Positions 9,778 to 17,945 of a stretch of 64,000 nt of DNA are shown here, in pieces. This DNA is from Amycolatopsis dendrobii (GTDB lineage Bacteria > Actinomycetota > Actinomycetes > Mycobacteriales > Pseudonocardiaceae). Within the stretch, counting starts at the first letter, position 1; each line of letters begins with the position of its first letter. Both the position numbers and the translations under genes were made by a program. The DNA lies in assembly GCF_014145675.1 (NCBI RefSeq), contig NZ_JACGZW010000015.1, positions 1 through 64,000 of the forward strand. Reading direction: 5' to 3'. The notes beneath the pieces are model-generated. The model was given only the letters and a program-made list of their open reading frames with translations. It ran no database searches and was not told the origin of the DNA.

Positions 9778-11304
9778 TCATCTGCGCTGACACTGGAATG
9801 ACGCGGTGCCCGCGCTCGCCCGTCGCAACATCGCGACTTTCCGCCGCAGCTCGGTTGTCTCGTCGTGTTGCGTGCCCAGTCGACGCACCGTGGCGGCAAG
9901 CACGGATTCCAGCTCGCGCAGCGCGCCTGCGTAGTCGCCGGATGCCGCGAGAAGGGCGGCGACCTGGTTTTGGGTGTCTCGCGCCAGTTCACTGTCGGGG
10001 AGGCCGCGGCCGGCTTCGGCGGCCTGGATGCTCTGGAATTCGCTCAGCGCATCAGTGATCTCGCCCAACTCGGCGAGACAGTTGGCCGCCTGGAATCGGC
10101 AGTACATCGCGTCGTCGGTCGGGCCCCCGGCGCTGCGGGTCAAGTCGTCCGCGAGCTGCTCGTAGACTGGCAGTGCATTTCGGTAGTCCCCGCCCAGGAA
10201 CAGGGTGTTCGCGTACTGGAAGCGGACCCCGCGGTCGGCCGAGTGTTCTCGCAGGTAGCCGCCGAGGAGCGCGGCGGCTTGCGTCAGTCGACCGTCTTCG
10301 GCCAGCTGGGCGGCACGGTCGCGAATCTCCGCGGCATCCTGGCTGTTGTCCGGCTGCGGTGCGGCGGCCGCGGCCTTCCTCGATGTCGGTCTCGGCGCGA
10401 GTGGGAATCGATAGGGCCGGGTGGGGTCCGTCGGATCGGATGGATCGGCCAGCTCGGGATCGGAAGGCTTGGGTAGGAAGGGCACGAGCCTCGTGTAGAC
10501 GTCGGCAGCGCTTTCGGGGCGGTCTGCCGGGTCCTTGGCCAACAGATCGAGTACGAGCCGTTCGATGGCTTCGGGGACGTCCGGCCGGTACTCGCGCAGC
10601 GAGTGTGGGGTTTCCTGCAGATGGGCGAACATCAACCGAGCCGGCGCGTCGGCCTGGAAGACCTGTTCTCCGGCGAGGAGTTCGTGCAGCACGCAGCCGA
10701 GAGCGTAGAGATCGCTGCGCGGGCTGATGGTGGTCGAGGTCCATTGCTCCGGTGCGATATAGGCCGGGCTGCCGACCGGTTCGCCGGCCATCGTGACCCG
10801 GGTGATGTCCGCGTCCAGCAATGCTGCCACGCCGAAGTCGAGAACGACCACTGTGCCGTCGGTAGCCACCATAATGTTGCGAGGCTTGAGGTCTCGATGG
10901 ACCAGCGAGACCTCGTGCGCGGCGGCGAGCACTGCGGCGACCTGCGCACCGATCGCGGCCGCCCATTCGACCGAGCAGCGTGTCTTCGTCGCGAGTAGGT
11001 CAGCCAGGTTGGTGCCGTTCACGAGCTGCATGACGAGGAAAAGCTGGCGTTCGTGGGTGCCCACGTCGAACACTGCGGGCACGCCCGGGTGTTCGAGCCG
11101 CGCGGTCAACCGTGCTTCCCGGCGAAACCGTGCGATCAGCCCGCGCCCGGTGGTGTCCGTCGCGGAGAACTCCGGGCGGAGGAACTTGATCGCCACCCGG
11201 CGGTCGAGCCGCATGTCGTACGCGGCCCAGACCTCGCCCATGCCGCCGCGGCCGATCGGCGCAGTCAGTTCGTATCGCTCCGCGATGACCCGCTGCTGAC
11301 TCAC
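9778..11304 (-). CDS. Serine/threonine protein kinase with TPR-like C-terminal half
   Basis: Hanks-type kinase of 508 residues, last gene of the hsdM-hsdS-helicase-hsdR operon. The kinase domain spans residues about 10-270: glycine loop IGRGGMGEVW, Lys of VAIKFL, catalytic VHRDLKPRNI (about residue 136), VLDFGVA and GSPAYIAPEQW. After a Pro/Asp-rich linker (about 285-330) the rest is helical and TPR-like (AALLGGYLREHSADRGVRFQ, GDYRNALPVYEQLADDL). No membrane segment, so it is probably cytosolic. GTG at 11304, 22 bases after the hsdR stop, is preceded by GAGAGGGG; upstream codons overlap hsdR and are not needed. Kinases are known in some phage-defence systems (for example PglW), so a signalling role in the restriction system is a reasonable inference. 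Confidence 0.88.
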   Translation of the reverse strand: MSQQRVIAERYELTAPIGRGGMGEVWAAYDMRLDRRVAIKFLRPEFSATDTTGRGLIARFRREARLTARLEHPGVPAVFDVGTHERQLFLVMQLVNGTNLADLLATKTRCSVEWAAAIGAQVAAVLAAAHEVSLVHRDLKPRNIMVATDGTVVVLDFGVAALLDADITRVTMAGEPVGSPAYIAPEQWTSTTISPRSDLYALGCVLHELLAGEQVFQADAPARLMFAHLQETPHSLREYRPDVPEAIERLVLDLLAKDPADRPESAADVYTRLVPFLPKPSDPELADPSDPTDPTRPYRFPLAPRPTSRKAAAAAPQPDNSQDAAEIRDRAAQLAEDGRLTQAAALLGGYLREHSADRGVRFQYANTLFLGGDYRNALPVYEQLADDLTRSAGGPTDDAMYCRFQAANCLAELGEITDALSEFQSIQAAEAGRGLPDSELARDTQNQVAALLAASGDYAGALRELESVLAATVRRLGTQHDETTELRRKVAMLRRASAGTASFQCQRR

Positions 11305-11326
11305 GACACCCCTCTCGCCGACCGGC

Positions 11327-14300
11327 TCAGGCCACGTCCCGACGCAGTGCTTCATAAGCGTACCGGCGGGCGATCTTCGTCATGTCGGTTTTGAAGATCT
11401 CGTCGTCGGTGAACTTCTGCAGCACCTTGGTGTCGTTCTCGATGCGTTCGATGAGCTTGTCCTCAAAGACGTTGTCGAAGACGTGCCCGAAGTCCTCCTC
11501 GTTGTTCGCGAACGCCGCGGCTTTCACCTTGGGATCCTTCATCGCGTCTCGCGCGGAGCCGCCGACCAGGTCGTCATCGCCGAGGTTGACGCCGAACTTC
11601 TCGTTGAGCCCGGCGATCAGCTCGGACAGCGAGACCCGTTCCGGCTCGTTGGCCCCGCCGGCGCCGTCGCCGGTGAAACCGGGCAGCATCTGGGCGCCTT
11701 CCGGGTCGAGGCTGACGTCGTACTCGCCGGTCCGGGTGATCCGCAGATGGGTGAGGTCGACCTGGCCGAGGTCGACTCCCGGGTCCTCGCGACGCGGCAG
11801 CCGGGACAGCAGGTACCTGCCGTACAGGTAGAGGCGTTCGAGTTCGGCGTCGGTGTAGGGCACGACCTGCGACAGGAACCCGTACTTGCGGACGTAGTCT
11901 CGGAGCGCGGAGCGGAACTCTTCGGCGGTCTCGGGGTCGTCCGCGGCGAGCTGGACGAAACGGTCTCGCGCGGGGTCGGTGAAGCGATACAGGTCGGCGT
12001 GGGCGCGTTGCCGTTGCTGATCCGTCTTGCCTGCCTGTTCTGCCCGCAGGTAGGCGGTGGCGAACGCGTCCATCTCGGACTCCACGAGGAGCGCGAAATC
12101 GCTCACCGTGCGCTGCGCGGCGTACAGCAGGTTCGGGTCGGTCGGTTCGGTGATGCTGCTTTCGAAGAACGGCTTGAACGCGATCCGGATCTCCTCGGCT
12201 TCGTTCGCGAGGTCGAGGACGAGGAGATCGTCCTGGCTCTTGAGCGGATGCGTGCGGTTGAGCCGCGAGAGCGTCTGCACCGCTGCGACACCCTGCAACT
12301 TCTTGTCGACGTACATCGTGGTGAGCAGCGGCTGGTCGAACCCGGTCTGGTATTTGTCGGCGACGACGAGGATCCGGTACTCCGGTTTCGGGTTCGAGGC
12401 GGCGTGCGGGTCGTCGGCGCGGGTGTAGTCGAACTTGTCCGTCAGCACCCGTTCGGAGAAGCCGTTGATGCCGGCCTCGGTCACCTTGTCCTCGGCGTTC
12501 TTGTCGACTTCGAGTTCGCCGGAGAACGCGACCAGCGTGCCGCAGTCGGTGTATCCGCGGACCTCGACGTATTCCTTGATCTTGCGATACAGCTTCACCG
12601 CGTGTTCGCGGGAGCGGGTCACGACCATCGCCTTGGCGCGGCCTTCCAATCGCGGCGCGACCATGCGGTGGAAGTGCTCGACGATGATTTCCGCGCGCTG
12701 TTCGAGGCTGGCCGGGCTGAGCACGGCGAACCGGGCCAGCTGCGCGCCGGCCTTGCGCTCGTCGACCTCCCGGTCGTCGGGGTTGGCGTTCGCCAGACGC
12801 CAGTAGGTCTTGTAGGTCAGGTAGTTGCGCAGGACGTCAAGAATGAAGCCTTCGTCGATCGCCTGTCGCATCGAGTACACATGGAACGGTTGCAGATTGC
12901 CGGTGACCGGATGAGGGGTGCCGAATAGCTCCAGCGTCTTGGGCTTCGGCGTGGCGGTGAACGCGAAGTAGGACAGCGTCTCGTGGCGGCCTCGGGCGAG
13001 CGCGGACGCGGTCAGCGGGTCGCCGTTTTCATCGATGTCGTCGCTGCCGAGCTTCAGCAGGACCTTCTTCAGCGCGGCCGACGATTCGCCGGACTGGGAC
13101 GAGTGGGCCTCGTCGACGATGACGGCGAACTTCTTGCCTCGCAGGCCGCTGACCTTGTCCAGGACGAACGGGAAGGTCTGCAGCGTGACGACCAGGATTT
13201 TGGTGGTCTCGCCGGAGAGCGCCTGGGAGACCTGCTCCGACTTCGGGACACTCGACGCCTTGCCTTCGGGGTCGTCGCCGATGCGCGTGACGACGCCGGC
13301 TCGGTGCTCGAACTGGTGGATGGTGTGCTGCAGCTGCTTGTCCAACACGGTGCGGTCGGTGATCACGATGACCTTGTCGAACACCGGCTCGTTGGCTTGG
13401 CTGTGCAGGTTCGACAGCCGGTGCGCCAGCCACGCGAGGGTGTTCGACTTGCCCGACCCGGCCGAGTGCTGCACTAGGTAGTTGTGCCCCGCTCCGTGCG
13501 TTTCCGCGTGCTCGGTCAGGCGACGGACCGCGTGCCACTGGTGGAATCGGGGAAAGATCATCGGCAGCTCATGCGGACTTTTCCGGCGAGTGCCCGTCTC
13601 GGGCTTCGTCGGTTTCACCACGTGCAAGAAGCGGCGGATGATGTCGAGCCACGCCTCCCTGGCCCAGACCTGTTCCCACAAGTAGGACGTGCGGTAGCCG
13701 CCTTGCTTCGCCGGCGGATTGCCGGCGCCGCCGGTCTCGCCGGGTCCTTCGGAACCGGTGTTGAACGGCAGGAACCGGGTCTTCTCGCCGGCGAGCTTCG
13801 TCGTGACGAAGACGAGGTCGGGGTCGATGGCGAAGTGCACGAGGGCGCGGCGCGCGAACAGCAGTTCCTTGGGGTCGCGGTCCCGGCGGTACTGGGCTTT
13901 GGCGTGCTCGACGTTCTGCCCGGTCAACGGGTTCTTCAATTCGGCCGTGGCGACCGGGATCCCGTTGACGAACAAGGCCAGATCGAGCGACTTGTCGGGC
14001 GTGGTCCGTGAGTAGCGGAGCTGACGGGTCACCGTCAGGATGTTGCCGTTGTACTGGTCCAACGCGTCGTCGGCGAGGGTGTGCGCCGGGCGGAAGTACG
14101 CGAGGCGGAGCAGGACGCCACGGTCTTTGACGCCGTGCCGGAGCACGTCGAGCGCGCCGCGCGAGTCGATCTCCCGCGCCAGGTACTTCTTGAACCGGAT
14201 CTGTGCCTCGTCCCGGCCGCCGTCGAACTCGACCAGGCGCTCCCACTGGTCTGCCTGGGTGCGCCCGATGAAGGTGAACACATCGACCGGGCACAGCCCG

Positions 14301-14401
14301 AGCTCGGGGTCGTAGTCGGCGGATCGCCCGCGTTCCCACCCTCCGTCGAGCAGCGACTTTTCGATCGCGTCCTCGAAGGCGATCTCCTTGTGCACGCTCA
14401 T
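11327..14401 (-). CDS. hsdR: Type I restriction enzyme, R subunit
   Basis: Motor and nuclease subunit of a type I restriction complex; translocates and cuts unmethylated DNA together with HsdM and HsdS. Its 1024 residues are full length. The N-terminal nuclease has the PD-(D/E)xK-like LALFVNGIPVATAELKN near residue 150. The helicase has QHSAGSGKSNTLAW (Walker A, about residue 313), VIVDEAHSSQSG (DEAH box, about residue 432) and FAFTATPKPKTL. The helical C-terminus, from about residue 780, should bind the methylase core. ATG at 14401 follows GGGAGGGGAG. The helicase gene ends 34 bases upstream and the kinase starts 22 bases downstream, so one transcript is likely. Confidence 0.95.
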   Translation of the reverse strand: MSVHKEIAFEDAIEKSLLDGGWERGRSADYDPELGLCPVDVFTFIGRTQADQWERLVEFDGGRDEAQIRFKKYLAREIDSRGALDVLRHGVKDRGVLLRLAYFRPAHTLADDALDQYNGNILTVTRQLRYSRTTPDKSLDLALFVNGIPVATAELKNPLTGQNVEHAKAQYRRDRDPKELLFARRALVHFAIDPDLVFVTTKLAGEKTRFLPFNTGSEGPGETGGAGNPPAKQGGYRTSYLWEQVWAREAWLDIIRRFLHVVKPTKPETGTRRKSPHELPMIFPRFHQWHAVRRLTEHAETHGAGHNYLVQHSAGSGKSNTLAWLAHRLSNLHSQANEPVFDKVIVITDRTVLDKQLQHTIHQFEHRAGVVTRIGDDPEGKASSVPKSEQVSQALSGETTKILVVTLQTFPFVLDKVSGLRGKKFAVIVDEAHSSQSGESSAALKKVLLKLGSDDIDENGDPLTASALARGRHETLSYFAFTATPKPKTLELFGTPHPVTGNLQPFHVYSMRQAIDEGFILDVLRNYLTYKTYWRLANANPDDREVDERKAGAQLARFAVLSPASLEQRAEIIVEHFHRMVAPRLEGRAKAMVVTRSREHAVKLYRKIKEYVEVRGYTDCGTLVAFSGELEVDKNAEDKVTEAGINGFSERVLTDKFDYTRADDPHAASNPKPEYRILVVADKYQTGFDQPLLTTMYVDKKLQGVAAVQTLSRLNRTHPLKSQDDLLVLDLANEAEEIRIAFKPFFESSITEPTDPNLLYAAQRTVSDFALLVESEMDAFATAYLRAEQAGKTDQQRQRAHADLYRFTDPARDRFVQLAADDPETAEEFRSALRDYVRKYGFLSQVVPYTDAELERLYLYGRYLLSRLPRREDPGVDLGQVDLTHLRITRTGEYDVSLDPEGAQMLPGFTGDGAGGANEPERVSLSELIAGLNEKFGVNLGDDDLVGGSARDAMKDPKVKAAAFANNEEDFGHVFDNVFEDKLIERIENDTKVLQKFTDDEIFKTDMTKIARRYAYEALRRDVA

Positions 14402-14435
14402 TTTCTCCCCTCCCGTTGGCCCGGGATCCGCGTCG

Positions 14436-16664
14436 TCACTGCAGCCCCAACCGGTGTTGTTCGGCCAGGATCACGCGACGCTCCTTCGGCACGGACTCGT
14501 CGTCGAGCACCGCCGGCCGGTGCATTCCGGCGTCGGTCGACCGCGCGTCGGATTCCTTCGCATCGCTCTTGCGTGCGAACTCGTCGAACAGCAACCGCTT
14601 GTTCTCTTGGATCTCTCGGATCCGTTCGTCCACACTGTCTTTGGCCAGTACCCGGTGGACCTGCACGGTGTGGATCTGTCCCATCCGGTAGGCGCGGGCG
14701 ATCGCCTGCTCCTCGCTGCTGGGTTTCCACTGCGGCTCGGCGATCACCACGACCGAGGCGGCCTGGACATTCAGCCCGACGCCGCCGGCGTCGATCTGCG
14801 CCATCAGCACGGCACCGCCCTGTCGCCTGGTGAAGTCCTCGACCAGCTGCTGTCGCATCGGAGCCGAGACCGAGCCGGTCAACGGTCCCATCGCCAATTC
14901 GCCCAGCGCTCGGTGGATCGTGCCCAGCACGTCGAGGAAGAACGAGAAGACGATCGCCTTGCGTCCGTCCGCCACCGCTTCCTCGATGATCTCGCAGATG
15001 CGTTCCAGTTTCGCCGAATCCGCGGACTCGAAAGCCGCACGACGCATCCGCATGAGGTTCCGGCCCTGGACCGCATCGCGGTAGGCAGCCTCGTCCTGCC
15101 GTGTCGGTTGAACCCAGTCCTCGACCTCGATCTTGTCCGGCAGCTCGGTCAGCACGTCTTCCTGATTGCGGCGCAAGTAAACCGGCGCGACGGTACGTCG
15201 GAACGCCTTGGCACCGACGATCGCGTCCGCGGTCGTCACCGCGTGCGCGACGCGCGGCTGGAGGTAGCCGACGAGGTTGCGAAACTCATCGACCCGGTTC
15301 TCCATCGGCGTTCCGGTGAGGAACAACGCACGCTGAGCGCCCGTCAGCACCGCCGCGACCGCCTGCGAACGCTTCGCATCAGGGTTCTTGACGTAGTGGG
15401 CTTCGTCGACGACGAGCATCGCGATGTCGGCGTCTGCGAGGAAGTCCAGCGAACTGACCGTGCCGAACGTCGTGACCGCCACCCCGCCCTGGCTCAGCCA
15501 CGTGCTGCCGTTAATGTCCCGATCGCGACCGTGCAGGAGATGCGCAGCCAAATCGGTGTGCCGCTCGATCTCCTTCATCCAGTTGATCTGCACGCTCGCG
15601 GGGCAGATCACCATGAAACGGTGCTGTCCTTTGGCGGCCATGTGCGCGAACACCGCGAGGGCTTCGACGGTCTTGCCCAGGCCCATTTCGTCGCCCAAGA
15701 TCGAACGCTGCTGGTGGATGGCGTACTTCGCGCCGAACGCCTGGTATTCCCGCAGAGTCGTGTTGAGCAGGCTGGTGTCGAGCGGCTCGGCGGAGATCTT
15801 CTGCCGGAGCTCCGGCCCGATGAAACCTTCCGCAGCCTCGCGGTCGTCGACCTGCCCGGCACCGCCGACCGTCGACAGCAGCGCGTTAAACGCGGCGGCG
15901 TCGAGTTCGTAGTCCTGCCACAGCTGTTCGGGACGGTAGTTGCGCGGATCCGTGGCCTGTTCGGCGCTGTTGACGGTGTACTGCAGCGCGACAACGGCCG
16001 GATCAGCTAGGATCGCCTGCAGCTGCGCGACTGCTGCTCGCGCCTCTTCCTTCTTCTTGCGCCCCGCGAACGTCATCCGCCACGAGCTGGTGACACGTTC
16101 CGCTTGTGGGATCAGTGGCTGGGTTTGTTGCCCAAGCTGTGCGATCGGCCCGCGTAACGCCGACGCTGCGCTGTCCGCGTGCCGTGCGGCAGTCAAGGTG
16201 GCGAGCAGCTGGGTGTGGCCCACGGGTTTCGCGGCGGGATCCAGCCGGACGCGGGATTCCTTGCGGAGTTGGTCGGCGAGTTTTCTCGCCGCAGCAACGA
16301 CTTCCTGCACAGTGTGGCTACCGACGCCGGGAACCTGTTCCAAGTGCCCGGGGTGAGTCCGGAGGACGTCCGCGACGGTCCGGTAACCGCCGGCCTCCAG
16401 GCTCCCCAGCCGGGTTCCTTTGCTCATCAGGTCTTTGAGGTCGGCGACTGGGCGCTGCTGCAGGAGGGCGAACAGCTGCTCGTCGGCGAGCATCGCTGTC
16501 TGCTGTCGTGCGCTCTGCCGCAGGGCCTCGGGGAGCTGCAGGAGTTGGGTGCCGCGACGGACCAGGTCGGTCAACGCCGAGATGAGCTGCCGAGCCTGGT
16601 CCGCCGGCTTGACCCGGCCCGACGGCACGCTGGGTTGCGCTGGTGACGGATAGCCGCCAGTCAT
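14436..16664 (-). CDS. SNF2-family helicase/ATPase inside the type I operon
   Basis: 742-residue DNA translocase. A helical N-terminal half includes a helix-hairpin-helix (LEQVPGVGSHTVQEVV, about residue 110). The Swi2/Snf2 core follows: LGDEMGLGKTVEALAVF (about residue 328), VVDEAHYVKN (about residue 421), LTGTPMENR and the C-terminal SEEQAIARAYRMGQ (about residue 655). SNF2 proteins are not subunits of classical type I enzymes, but SNF2 helicases belong to defence systems such as DISARM (DrmD). Here the gene sits between hsdS and hsdR in the same orientation with short gaps, so it may add a remodelling or anti-phage role to this system (inference). ATG at 16664 follows GAGAGGGAG. Confidence 0.9.
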   Translation of the reverse strand: MTGGYPSPAQPSVPSGRVKPADQARQLISALTDLVRRGTQLLQLPEALRQSARQQTAMLADEQLFALLQQRPVADLKDLMSKGTRLGSLEAGGYRTVADVLRTHPGHLEQVPGVGSHTVQEVVAAARKLADQLRKESRVRLDPAAKPVGHTQLLATLTAARHADSAASALRGPIAQLGQQTQPLIPQAERVTSSWRMTFAGRKKKEEARAAVAQLQAILADPAVVALQYTVNSAEQATDPRNYRPEQLWQDYELDAAAFNALLSTVGGAGQVDDREAAEGFIGPELRQKISAEPLDTSLLNTTLREYQAFGAKYAIHQQRSILGDEMGLGKTVEALAVFAHMAAKGQHRFMVICPASVQINWMKEIERHTDLAAHLLHGRDRDINGSTWLSQGGVAVTTFGTVSSLDFLADADIAMLVVDEAHYVKNPDAKRSQAVAAVLTGAQRALFLTGTPMENRVDEFRNLVGYLQPRVAHAVTTADAIVGAKAFRRTVAPVYLRRNQEDVLTELPDKIEVEDWVQPTRQDEAAYRDAVQGRNLMRMRRAAFESADSAKLERICEIIEEAVADGRKAIVFSFFLDVLGTIHRALGELAMGPLTGSVSAPMRQQLVEDFTRRQGGAVLMAQIDAGGVGLNVQAASVVVIAEPQWKPSSEEQAIARAYRMGQIHTVQVHRVLAKDSVDERIREIQENKRLLFDEFARKSDAKESDARSTDAGMHRPAVLDDESVPKERRVILAEQHRLGLQ

Positions 16665-16691
16665 CGCGACTCCCTCTCCGCGCTCATGGTG

Positions 16692-17945
16692 TTACGCCCC
16701 GACCCCGGACCGCGCCGTCGTCACGTCCAGCTGCCCCGTGACCGCAGCAGTGATCAACGCCTGACGCCGCTCCTGAGACAAGCGGTCGGCTGCATCCAAT
16801 GCTGAGCGCACTGATGCGTTCGCACTAATCATTTCGCCAAGGCTACGTACTCTTTCGCTCGCATCGTCAGGCACGGGAATCCTCATACGGCGAATTTGCT
16901 CGCCAGTAAGATGGGGAATCGTCGAAAGGTTTCCCTCCGCATCCAACATGCCAACGTGCTTCGCCAGGCGCAGCCAGTACATGAGCCATTCGACCGGGAG
17001 ATCAGTGCGCGGCCGGACTCGATGCAAGGACTTCTGGTAATAACATTCACCAAAATCACCCGACCACACCGCCGACTCAGCCACTCCGGCACCGCCCTCG
17101 CAGACTAGCAAGTCACCCGAACGCAGCTCGTAACGACGTCTCTCGTTGGGGTCGAAGTTCATTGCAGCAACGTCTGAATGATCAACGTCATACCAATGTA
17201 TATTCGCATTTCGCATGTACGGACGGAGGTTTTGACCAATGGTACGCTCCGGATTAAGCATCTTGCCAAGCTGTACGTTGTAATATGCATAAACTGGACC
17301 GATTTTCCAGCTTTGCGGAATTTTCCCCAGCCATGGCCACGGGGACAGGTGCCTCGGTCCAGTCTGGTCAAAGCCAGCAAGGGTGGCCGAGATATACGAC
17401 AACTCGCGCTCTTCGAAAGCCCTCCGCTGCAACTGTCGCGTGTGAAGCATTGCGTCCACGCGGGAGGTTTCGGCGTCGAGGAAGTCGGCGATTCGCCGCT
17501 GCTCCTCCAACGGCGGGACGTTGACCGGGACCTCGGCGAGGGCACCGCCAGACAACTCTTGAAAGGTTGACCCCATCCCACGGCTTTGAAGCTGTTGCGT
17601 CATGGCGGACAGTTGGTAGACGAAAAATCGCGCGTCAACACGTCGAAGCGGAACCAGTGCCCGGCAGCCCTGATTGAAAGCCATTGGTGCTGTAACACGA
17701 GCAACGTAACCAATCGGAGCTCGAGTGGAGATCAGGATTGAGTCGCTGCCGACAATAGAAGATCCGCTCAGTGCGCCCTGTCTCGTCAGGGTTCTCTGCG
17801 TAGAATTGAGGACGCCATCGGCTGAGTTCAGGTCAACCGGCGTTGCCCACGGCACATCGCCGCCCCAGTTGTCCTCAGCGGCTGTAGGAGTTCCACCGTT
17901 GACGACCCGGAAAATACGGCGAATTGGGATTGCTTCTGCGCTCAC
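16692..17945 (-). CDS. hsdS: Type I restriction-modification specificity subunit
   Basis: Sets the bipartite DNA recognition sequence for HsdM/HsdR. The 417 residues hold two target-recognition domains, each followed by a conserved helix: PPLEEQRRIADFLDAETSRV after the first (about residue 145) and a second copy-like C-terminal helix region (about residues 350-400). Starts at GTG 17945, overlapping the hsdM stop by four bases (GTGA), a sign of translational coupling. The second recognition domain (about 16.86-17.33 kb) is visibly richer in A and T than its neighbours, in keeping with exchange of recognition domains by recombination. Confidence 0.93.
   Translation of the reverse strand: MSAEAIPIRRIFRVVNGGTPTAAEDNWGGDVPWATPVDLNSADGVLNSTQRTLTRQGALSGSSIVGSDSILISTRAPIGYVARVTAPMAFNQGCRALVPLRRVDARFFVYQLSAMTQQLQSRGMGSTFQELSGGALAEVPVNVPPLEEQRRIADFLDAETSRVDAMLHTRQLQRRAFEERELSYISATLAGFDQTGPRHLSPWPWLGKIPQSWKIGPVYAYYNVQLGKMLNPERTIGQNLRPYMRNANIHWYDVDHSDVAAMNFDPNERRRYELRSGDLLVCEGGAGVAESAVWSGDFGECYYQKSLHRVRPRTDLPVEWLMYWLRLAKHVGMLDAEGNLSTIPHLTGEQIRRMRIPVPDDASERVRSLGEMISANASVRSALDAADRLSQERRQALITAAVTGQLDVTTARSGVGA

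Noticed and set aside
9409..9793. Small minus-strand ORFs between the HELTH remnant and the kinase
   Set aside because: No start signals and no recognisable protein. They lie antisense to the remnant and look like shadows; the 236-base gap after 9541 shows no gene.
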